From assembly GCA_016876055.1 (NCBI GenBank), contig VHDM01000040.1, forward strand, positions 1-10,504: DNA of 10,504 nucleotides, read 5' to 3'. The DNA comes from Verrucomicrobiota bacterium (lineage in GTDB: Bacteria; Verrucomicrobiota; Verrucomicrobiia; Methylacidiphilales; Verrucolacustridaceae). Position numbers and translations under genes: made by a program. The notes beneath the pieces are model-generated. The model was given only the letters and a program-made list of their open reading frames with translations, was not told the DNA's origin and made no database searches. Shown piece after piece: positions 1 to 5,908 of the stretch. The stretch's first letter is position 1, and every line of letters starts with the position of its first letter.

Positions 1-779
1 ATCTCCTGGGTGGCGTAAATCGAAGCGAAACCCACCACCGCGCTCAGCCCCGTCAGCGAAGCCCCCAGCCCCAACAACAAGCGCCGCAGCTCCGGCCGTT
101 CCCGGATCGTATTCCACACCGCCCGCCCGTCCGGTTCGGTGGCCGCACCCCGGCCTGGCTTCGCCCGCTCCTTCAAAAAAAGGATCGTCGGCAAAGCTGC
201 CAGCAACATGAATCCCGCCACGGCCGGAAACACCTTCCGCGCCGATCCCTCCGCCCCGCTCAGGATCCAGAGCGCCAGCCCCAGCGAGGCCAACCCGCCC
301 ACATACCCAAATCCCCAACCGTACGCCGAAATCTTTCCCCTCTTTCCCGGCGGGGCCAGCTCCGGCAAGAAGGCCGCCACCAGATTTTCTCCCAGCAGAA
401 AGGCGGCATTCGCCACCACGACCAGTCCAATCACCGCCGCCACGCCCCAAACGGGCAACCCCATCAACGAGGTCGCCGCCACACAGACCAAGGTCAATCC
501 CACCAGCAGCGGTTTCTTGGCCGCCTTGCGGTCCGCCCATCTTCCCAACAGCGGACCTGCCACCATCGCCACGGCGGCCGCGGTTGAAAGCGCGGTCCCC
601 CAGAGAAATTCCGCCCCCTTCTTGCCACCGCAGACCAGTTGGGTGAAAAACACCCCTCCCACCACCGTCACCACCACCGTCACAAACGCGCTGTTGGAAA
701 AATCATACCAACACCACGCAAAAATCTCCCCCCTCCCCGCCGCGGCTGAACTTTCCTTCACCTTCACGTTCACGTTCAC
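1..779 (-). CDS. MFS transporter, UMF1/Atg22-like family (3' end outside window)
   Basis: Inner-membrane major facilitator superfamily protein of the UMF1 (Atg22-like) group; the substrate cannot be told from sequence. The first 259 residues are visible and the rest runs off the left edge. Seen: the family hallmark near the N-terminus, with W-x-x-YDFSNSAF at about residues 22-32 leading into TM1; an MFS loop motif GRWADRKAAKK at about 79-89; and FLPELAPPGKRGKISAYGWG at about 137-156 followed by GYVGG, which is very typical of UMF1 proteins. Several hydrophobic stretches alternate with basic loops. The start is GTG at 779, chosen because AAGGAG lies 11 nt upstream. The opening codons are a hexamer repeat offering four in-frame GTGs, so the exact start could shift by up to six residues. 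It follows the DUF971 gene by 15 bp and is probably cotranscribed with it. Family call is strong; function is open. Confidence 0.88.
   Translation of the reverse strand, partial: MNVNVKVKESSAAAGRGEIFAWCWYDFSNSAFVTVVVTVVGGVFFTQLVCGGKKGAEFLWGTALSTAAAVAMVAGPLLGRWADRKAAKKPLLVGLTLVCVAATSLMGLPVWGVAAVIGLVVVANAAFLLGENLVAAFLPELAPPGKRGKISAYGWGFGYVGGLASLGLALWILSGAEGSARKVFPAVAGFMLLAALPTILFLKERAKPGRGAATEPDGRAVWNTIRERPELRRLLLGLGASLTGLSAVVGFASIYATQE
756..779 (-). repeat. Short tandem hexamer repeat at the MFS start (GTGAAC x2, GTGAAG x2)
   Basis: Four six-base units make up the first eight codons of the transporter and encode V-N-V-N-V-K-V-K. Every unit begins with GTG, so each is a possible in-frame start. 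Only the outermost unit sits at a normal distance from the upstream AAGGAG. The resulting charged, polar tail precedes TM1 and probably faces the cytoplasm. Confidence 0.8.
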
Positions 780-790
780 GAAAAACCAGG

Positions 791-797
791 CTCCTTA
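791..797 (-). promoter_or_regulatory. Shine-Dalgarno overlapping the stop codon of the DUF971 gene
   Basis: On the minus strand the stop codon TAA of the upstream gene is embedded in TAAGGAG, the clearest ribosome-binding site in the window. It lies 11 nt before the GTG at 779 and decides that start. The overlap of stop and binding site suggests translational coupling between the DUF971 gene and the transporter. Confidence 0.7.
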
Positions 798-1097
798 CCC
801 GGAGGCCGTGATTTTTCTTAAGTATTCCCACGAATAAATCCCCGTCCCGTGCCCATCCTCCCACGTGGGCTGGATCGCGTATCCGCCCACCGTCTGCATT
901 CCCTTCAGCCGGAAACTTTCCACCTTCAACCTGTCCCCTGCCCCAGGAATTGGTTTTGTCAGCCCCGGCTCCCCGCAGCACGCCGCACACGGGCACCGTT
1001 TGCGCAACTCCTCCAGCGCCAGGTAACTCTCTTTTCCATCCGGCCAGCGGATCGCCAGCTCGGCGCCGATGACCTGCAGATCCGCGGGCGCCTGCAA
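795..1097 (-). CDS. DUF971 protein (gamma-butyrobetaine hydroxylase N-terminal-like zinc domain)
   Basis: A 100-residue stand-alone copy of the domain found at the N-terminus of gamma-butyrobetaine hydroxylase (DUF971/GBBH-like_N). Its bacterial role is not established; a part in iron-sulfur or metal biology has been suggested for the family from gene context. Seen: an IRWPDGKES strand-turn at about 16-24, the RKRCPCAACCGEP motif with C35, C37 and C40, and a C-terminal DGHGTGIYSWEYLR block with H83. From memory, these match the Cys-Cys-Cys-His zinc ligands of human BBOX1. The length is normal for the stand-alone family. The start is TTG at 1097, 10 bp after the stop of the fusion gene; only a weak GGCGGG precedes it, so translation may be coupled to the upstream gene. 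The stop codon overlaps the ribosome-binding site of the downstream transporter. Confidence 0.88.
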   Translation of the reverse strand: MQAPADLQVIGAELAIRWPDGKESYLALEELRKRCPCAACCGEPGLTKPIPGAGDRLKVESFRLKGMQTVGGYAIQPTWEDGHGTGIYSWEYLRKITASG

Positions 1098-1107
1098 CCG
1101 GCCCGCC

Positions 1108-3285
1108 TCAGGCCGGCAACGGGAAACGGGCCGTCAGCTTCCGGACTTCGCCCCGCACCGCCTCCAGCCCCGCCGGGTCGTTGCGCTGCTGCAGCGCTTG
1201 GTGGATCAGGTTGGCAATGTCGAACATCTCCGACTCCCGCATCCCGCGTGTCGTCATCGCGGGCGTCCCCAGCCGGATGCCCGAGGGCCGCATCGGCGAG
1301 GCGGTGTCGAACGGGATGGAATTCTTGTTCACGGTGATCCCGGCATGGTCGAGCGCCTCTTGCGCCACCTTGCCGTCCATCCCCGCCGGCCGCAGATCCA
1401 CCAACATCAGATGGTTGTCCGTTCCTCCGGATACAATCCGGTAGCCGTTTTTTTTCAGCCCTTCCGCCAGGGCCCGCGCGTTCCGCACCACCTGCGCCTG
1501 GTACGCTTTGAATTCCGGCTTGAGCGCCTCCAGGAAACAGACCGCCTTGGCCGCGATCACGTGCATGAGCGGCCCACCCTGCACTCCCGGGAACACCATC
1601 GAATCAATTTCTTTGGCGTACTTCGCCTTGCACAGGATGATCCCACCCCGTGGCCCGCGCAGGCCTTTGTGGGTCGTCGTCGTCACAAAATCCGCAAAGG
1701 GGACGGGGCTCGGATGCACCCCGCCCGCCACCAGGCCGGAAATGTGCGCAATATCCGCAAACAGCAGCGCTCCGACCTTGTCGGCGATCTCCCGCATCCG
1801 CGCGAAATCCAGAATGCGCGGGTAGGCCGAGGCCCCCACCGTGATCATTTTCGGCTGGAACTCTTGCGCCGCCTTTTCCAACGAATCGTAATCCACCAAC
1901 TCCGTCTTCTCCTGCACCCCGTAATGCCGGACGGTGTAGAACATCCCCGAGAAGTTCTTGGGATGGCCGTGGGTCAGATGCCCGCCGTGGGCCAGATCCA
2001 TCGTCAGGATCTTGTCCCCGTGCTTGAGGAAGGCGAAGTAGACCGCCGAGTTGGCCGTCGCCCCGGAATGGGGCTGCACATTGGCATGTTCCGCACCGAA
2101 AAGCTCCTTGGCCCGGTCGATGGCCGCCTGCTCCACCCCGTCAACATGCTCGCAGCCCCCGTACCAGCGCCGGCCCGGATACCCCTCCGCATACTTGTTG
2201 GTCAGACAGCTGCCCTGCGCCTGCATCACCGCCGGACTGGTGAAGTTTTCCGAGGCGATCAGCTCAATGTTCTCCGCCTGCCGCCGATGTTCCCGCCGCA
2301 CCGCCTCGGCCACCGCGGGGTCGGTCCGCGCCAAATCCGGCCCGACCGCCTCGCCCCGACCGGGCCCGCCCAAAGCAGCCAACCGTTCCACCCGTCCCTG
2401 AAACCGTCCGGCCGAGAAGGAGCCGGTGATCCAGGCCTGCACACAGGCCCGCGCATCCGAGGCGCCGAGATCATCCGCCCCCAGGCAAAGCACATTCGCA
2501 TCGTACCGTTCCCGGCCCTTCCGCGCCGCTTCGGGTGTGTCGGCGGAAACCGCCCGCACCTTGGGAAAACGGTTCGCCGCCATCGCCAGCCCGATCCCCG
2601 TCCGCCCCACCAGCACCGCGCCCTGGATCCTGCCCTCGGTGATCGCCTCCGCGGCCGCTTTGGCAATTTCCGGATACTCGGCCACATCATTGGCGGGGAG
2701 GCTCAGGGTCGCACAACCCTCCCGGCGAAGCACCTCGGTCGCCTCCGCCAAAAGAATCCGGGCCGTGGCATCGCCCCCCAAGCCCACCGTCAGCCGGGCA
2801 GCGCTGCTGCCGGCAGCCGCCGGCAACTTGCCGTTCCGGACCACCTCCAAAATATGGGGAATGGATTCGCGGATCTGGTCCCGGCAGGCGCGGTAGATTT
2901 CCTTGGAGTGGCCGATGGGATCATCCAGTTCCCGCTCTTCGGGAGAGAGGCCCGGCTCAAATTCCCGCAAAAGGAAGATCTTATCGGCCGCGTTCGGATA
3001 AAGCAGCAACAGCGAGTCGAGATGCCCGTAGGTCATCACAAAAATATGGTCGGCGCGGCGGACCTGTTCGGCACTGATCGGCTTGCTGCGCAACCGGGAA
3101 ATGTCGCTGCCCAGTTCCCGCATCACTTCCACCGCGTGCGGGCTGGGGGTTTGCCCCGTCACGGCACCAATCCCGGCCGACTCCACCTCAATCGCCCGCT
3201 CCCCGTTCAGTTCCCGGCGGCAGAGTTCCTCCGCCATGGGGCTGCGGCACACGTTTCCGGTGCAGACAAAAACGATTCGTTTCAC
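1108..3285 (-). CDS. glyA: Three-domain fusion: LMW phosphatase + RpiB-like + serine hydroxymethyltransferase
   Basis: One uninterrupted 725-residue frame. Residues 1-152 are a low-molecular-weight protein phosphatase with the CX5R loop CTGNVCRS (C8, R14) and the acid DDP (D122). Residues about 163-308 resemble ribose-5-phosphate isomerase B, with LVGRTGIGLAMAANRF at 225-240 and GRFQGRVE at 293-300, but key catalytic residues are changed. Residues about 317-725 are a complete SHMT (ELIASENFTS, the PLP lysine K540 in TTTTHKGLRGPRGG, FADIAHISGLVA), of normal size for the family. SHMT interconverts serine plus THF with glycine plus methylene-THF in the cytoplasm, supplying purine synthesis; purD lies upstream in the same direction. 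The start is GTG at 3285 with no obvious Shine-Dalgarno. I see no good internal start for SHMT alone, though L318 is a TTG. The symbol refers to the SHMT part only. SHMT and phosphatase calls are firm; the activity of the RpiB part is doubtful. Confidence 0.95.
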   Translation of the reverse strand: MKRIVFVCTGNVCRSPMAEELCRRELNGERAIEVESAGIGAVTGQTPSPHAVEVMRELGSDISRLRSKPISAEQVRRADHIFVMTYGHLDSLLLLYPNAADKIFLLREFEPGLSPEERELDDPIGHSKEIYRACRDQIRESIPHILEVVRNGKLPAAAGSSAARLTVGLGGDATARILLAEATEVLRREGCATLSLPANDVAEYPEIAKAAAEAITEGRIQGAVLVGRTGIGLAMAANRFPKVRAVSADTPEAARKGRERYDANVLCLGADDLGASDARACVQAWITGSFSAGRFQGRVERLAALGGPGRGEAVGPDLARTDPAVAEAVRREHRRQAENIELIASENFTSPAVMQAQGSCLTNKYAEGYPGRRWYGGCEHVDGVEQAAIDRAKELFGAEHANVQPHSGATANSAVYFAFLKHGDKILTMDLAHGGHLTHGHPKNFSGMFYTVRHYGVQEKTELVDYDSLEKAAQEFQPKMITVGASAYPRILDFARMREIADKVGALLFADIAHISGLVAGGVHPSPVPFADFVTTTTHKGLRGPRGGIILCKAKYAKEIDSMVFPGVQGGPLMHVIAAKAVCFLEALKPEFKAYQAQVVRNARALAEGLKKNGYRIVSGGTDNHLMLVDLRPAGMDGKVAQEALDHAGITVNKNSIPFDTASPMRPSGIRLGTPAMTTRGMRESEMFDIANLIHQALQQRNDPAGLEAVRGEVRKLTARFPLPA

Positions 3286-3334
3286 GGGGAAAGACTAGCT
3301 GAAAAAAATGATCCCGAAAATCCTGCGGGTCAAC

Positions 3335-4480
3335 CTATGCCTGCCGGCTTGGGGGCATTTTGCGAAGGGCCCGGAGCAGGTCCCCAGCCCTTTGCAGACC
3401 CCGGTCTTGGGGCGGACGCTTGTCCTTTAAATCCTTCTCCGGCAACGATAAAGACATGGTTTCTCCGCCGCCTCCCTCGTCCTCGTTGAGCAAGGTTGCT
3501 TCCCTCGTCCGCTTGATGGGGGGAACTTCCGCGATCGTGCTGGCGATCGTCATCTCGCCGCCCGTCCAGATCTCCACATCCGGGTAGTTTGCCCCGTTTA
3601 AGACCACGTCCGGCGGCAGAGGCCGACCCGCCCCTGCCCGCCCGCCTGGCAAAAGGATTTCGCCCCTCAGGCGAAACAGGGAGCGGCCCGTGGAAAGGCG
3701 CGATTCGGCCAGCCACCCCGTTTGTCCCGCCGTTGCCTGCCCCAACAAGATCGCCCCCGCCCGTTCCTGCAAGATGGTGGCCACCAGCTCGCCCGCCCCG
3801 CGCAGGCTGGGCCCCACCAACACCACCAACGGCGTGACCGGATTCAAACCCAGCGGCTGGCGATCCGAACGGAAAACCTTTTCCTTCCCCGCCCCATCCC
3901 GCCAGGAAAACAACACCTCTCCGGGGGTCACAAAAAGCGCACACAGTTCGGCGGCTGCCTCGAGACTCTGCGCCGGCAGACATTCCCGCAGATCCAGCAC
4001 CGCACCCAGGGGGTTTTTTTGCCGCCACGCCGCCCAGTCCCGCCCGATCGCCTCCGCCAACGTTGCCCCCATCGTCCGCACCCGCCAGTACGCAATCGGT
4101 CCGGGTAAAAGTTCCGCCACCCACGGCCGGTCCGGGGAGGCCAGTTTCGTTCCTCCGCCAATCGCCATCCTCCCCGCCGACTGATCCAGCGTCCTGGTCA
4201 TCGCCGCCGGATTGGCCTCTGCCGCCGCCGGGTCAGAGCCGACCAATTTCGCAATCTCCGCCGCCTCGCCCGGTCTGAGCGGGCTGACTGGTTTGGGGGC
4301 TGGCACCGCCGCCGGACGGGCAGGCGCGGATTCCTGGGCGCCCGCCTTCCGTTCCTCCCGATTGAGAACTTTGGCTAGGTTTCCAGCCAGTTTCGCTTGG
4401 AGGTTGGGAAGAAAAGGCGCCACGCCCACCCCGATCCCGATTCCCAGAAACAGTAGCAGCAGAATTCGCAGGGTCTTCAT
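3335..4480 (-). CDS. Membrane-anchored S41 (C-terminal processing peptidase)-like protein, catalytically degenerate
   Basis: A 381-residue protein with an N-terminal hydrophobic segment (about 5-24, signal anchor or uncleaved signal), an Ala/Pro-rich linker (about 45-75), and a domain that follows the S41 fold signature. GAVLDLREC at 159-167 matches the usual ilDLRnNpGG strand; AAAELCALFVTPG follows; VVLVGPSLRGAGE at 219-231 sits at the serine loop; LLGQATAGQ at 245-253 sits at the lysine loop; and RPLPPDVV at 286-293 matches the gxGi.PDv block. DRGLQRAGDLLRALR near the C-terminus matches the usual S41 tail. Aligned by eye to E. coli Prc, the catalytic Ser falls on G228 and the Lys on Q253, with identical spacing. 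No PDZ domain is visible. It probably works outside the cytoplasmic membrane as a binding or scaffold protein. The ATG lies 49 bp after purD, suggesting one operon. Confidence 0.72.
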   Translation of the reverse strand: MKTLRILLLLFLGIGIGVGVAPFLPNLQAKLAGNLAKVLNREERKAGAQESAPARPAAVPAPKPVSPLRPGEAAEIAKLVGSDPAAAEANPAAMTRTLDQSAGRMAIGGGTKLASPDRPWVAELLPGPIAYWRVRTMGATLAEAIGRDWAAWRQKNPLGAVLDLRECLPAQSLEAAAELCALFVTPGEVLFSWRDGAGKEKVFRSDRQPLGLNPVTPLVVLVGPSLRGAGELVATILQERAGAILLGQATAGQTGWLAESRLSTGRSLFRLRGEILLPGGRAGAGRPLPPDVVLNGANYPDVEIWTGGEMTIASTIAEVPPIKRTREATLLNEDEGGGGETMSLSLPEKDLKDKRPPQDRGLQRAGDLLRALRKMPPSRQA

Positions 4481-4529
4481 CGGGGAATCTTTACCTTATA
4501 TCTTCCCGCCATTTCCTGCGATCCCACTC

Positions 4530-5810
4530 TCACTGGGTCGTCCCCAAGGCCCGGTGGCCAATGTCCCGCCGGTACTGGATTCCGTCAAAATCAACCTCCG
4601 CGGCCCGCGCATAGGCCCTTTCCTTGGCAGTTTTTAAATCCTTCCCCCAACCCGTGGCCGCCACTACCCGACCCCCGGCCACCTCGATTCCCTTGGCTCC
4701 CCGTTTTGTGCCCGCATGAAAGAGACAGGAGTCCGGCAAATCCCTGCCCGTTTGGATCGCCTGCCCCAGCACCGGCTGGGCGGGATATCCCGGCGCCGCC
4801 AACACCACCGTCATCGCCGCCCCGGAGCGGATCTTCACCGCCAAACCGGAGAGATTCCCGTCCGCCGCCGCCCCCAGCAGATCCCAAAGCGGAGTCTCGA
4901 TCAGCGGCAGCAGAACCTCCGTCTCGGGGTCGCCGAATCGGCAGTTGTACTCGAGCACCTTCGGGCCGCTCTTCGTGAGCATCAGCCCCGCATAAAGCAC
5001 CCCGCGGTATTCGATCCCTTGCTGGGCCAACCCTTGCAAAGTGGGAACCAAAATCCGGTCCTTCACCTCCCGGATCAGATCCGGCGTGGCTTTGGGCGCC
5101 GGAGCATACGCGCCCATGCCCCCGGTGTTCAGTCCCGTGTCTCCCTCCCCAACCCGTTTGTGATCCTGCGCCCCGGGCAAAATCACCAGATTCTTTCCAT
5201 CCGTCACCGCATGCAGGCTCAGTTCCTCACCCTCGAGAAACTCCTCAATCAACACCGTGGCCCCGGCCTCGCCGAATACCTTCTCTGCCATCATCTGCCG
5301 GATGGCCGTGGCCGCCTCAGCGTGGGATTCCGCGATGACCACCCCTTTGCCCGCGGCCAACCCATCCGCCTTCACCACCTGCGGGCAGGGCAGCGACTCG
5401 CTGAATCGGACCGCGTCCTCCGCTTTTTGAAAACTTCCCGCCTTGGCGGTGGGGATTCGCTGGCGGACCAACAGCTCCTTGCAGAACGACTTACTTCCCT
5501 CCAGTTGGGCCCCTTTTTTTCCCGGCCCAAACACCCGCAGGCCCAGCTCCCGCAACCGGTCCGCCAACCCGGCACACAGCGGTGCCTCCGGCCCCACCAC
5601 CACCAAGCCCGGCTTTTCCTTGGCCGCCCACCCGGCGACTTCCTCGAGATCGGTCGCCGCTAGATCCAGGTTTTCCCCCAAGGCCGCCGTTCCCGCATTG
5701 CCCGGGGCAAACCAGATTTTTTTCACCCGGGGATCCCGGGCCAACGACCAGCCCAAGGCGTGCTCCCGTCCCCCGCTCCCGACCACCAGCACGGAAAGTT
5801 GCTCCTTCAT
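4530..5810 (-). CDS. purD: Phosphoribosylamine-glycine ligase (GAR synthetase)
   Basis: Cytoplasmic enzyme of de novo purine synthesis, joining phosphoribosylamine and glycine with ATP to give glycinamide ribonucleotide. The 426-residue length is standard. The N-terminal domain opens with VLVVGSGGREHALGWSL (8-24) and contains VVGPEAPLCAGLAD (71-84). The ATP-grasp region carries VVKADGLAAGKGVVIA (145-160), IEEFLEGEELSLH (188-200) and GAQDHKRVGEGDTGLNTGGM (213-232). LEYNCRFGDPETE (286-298) supplies the metal-binding E287 and N289. The C-terminal domain ends with the typical YRRDIGHRAL. All motifs look intact. The ATG at 5810 starts exactly at the family N-terminus; the leader has a purine-rich GAAGAGTGAG that may serve as a weak ribosome site. 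It is the first gene of the minus-strand group, and the SHMT encoded further down the same strand makes its substrate glycine. Confidence 0.98.
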   Translation of the reverse strand: MKEQLSVLVVGSGGREHALGWSLARDPRVKKIWFAPGNAGTAALGENLDLAATDLEEVAGWAAKEKPGLVVVGPEAPLCAGLADRLRELGLRVFGPGKKGAQLEGSKSFCKELLVRQRIPTAKAGSFQKAEDAVRFSESLPCPQVVKADGLAAGKGVVIAESHAEAATAIRQMMAEKVFGEAGATVLIEEFLEGEELSLHAVTDGKNLVILPGAQDHKRVGEGDTGLNTGGMGAYAPAPKATPDLIREVKDRILVPTLQGLAQQGIEYRGVLYAGLMLTKSGPKVLEYNCRFGDPETEVLLPLIETPLWDLLGAAADGNLSGLAVKIRSGAAMTVVLAAPGYPAQPVLGQAIQTGRDLPDSCLFHAGTKRGAKGIEVAGGRVVAATGWGKDLKTAKERAYARAAEVDFDGIQYRRDIGHRALGTTQ

Positions 5811-5908
5811 CGCGACTCACTCTTCCCAAAGCCAACCTCGCGCAAAAGCATTCTTTGGGAGGCCGCCCCCCCCTTGGACATCTTCGGAACCTAATTTAAC
5901 CTCCCGAG
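5811..5908. promoter_or_regulatory. Divergent intergenic region between purD and nos
   Basis: These 98 bp must hold the start signals for purD (minus) and nos (plus). Seen: an AT-rich CTAATTTAAC just upstream of nos, a plausible -10 region only about 12-17 bp before the ATG, which would give an almost leaderless transcript; a run of eight C at 5866-5873; and an 8-bp inverted repeat on the purD side. I could not identify a convincing -35 box for either direction. Confidence 0.45.
5824..5860. repeat. Perfect 8-bp inverted repeat in the purD leader (TCCCAAAG / CTTTGGGA)
   Basis: The arms lie at 5824-5831 and 5853-5860 with a 21-bp spacer. If transcribed with purD, the arms can pair to a hairpin ending about 13 nt before the purD start codon, close enough to affect ribosome access. 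As DNA it could equally be an operator for a dimeric repressor. An 8-bp pair in a 98-bp spacer could also be chance. Confidence 0.4.

Noticed and set aside
139..837. 232-codon plus-strand frame at the left end
   Set aside because: The minus strand encodes an unmistakable UMF1-type transporter here; the plus frame is low-complexity Ala/Pro/Thr-rich sequence.
2330..2345. Separate start for a stand-alone SHMT inside the fusion (TTG at L318)
   Set aside because: No convincing ribosome-binding site precedes it and the frame is continuous with the RpiB-like segment without a stop.
3301..3330. Possible terminator between the S41-like gene and the fusion gene (minus strand CCCG...CGGG followed by seven T)
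   Set aside because: The stem is only 4 bp with a 9-nt loop and lies 4 nt from the T run; too weak to call. Partial attenuation cannot be excluded.
1069..3489. 806-codon open frame on the plus strand opposite the fusion gene
   Set aside because: It is fully antisense to three recognisable protein domains, is rich in Arg, Pro and His as expected from GC-rich reverse frames, and resembles no family.
5866..5873. Run of eight C upstream of nos as a phase-variation tract
   Set aside because: Eight bases is short, it is outside the coding sequence, and no alternative-frame signal accompanies it.
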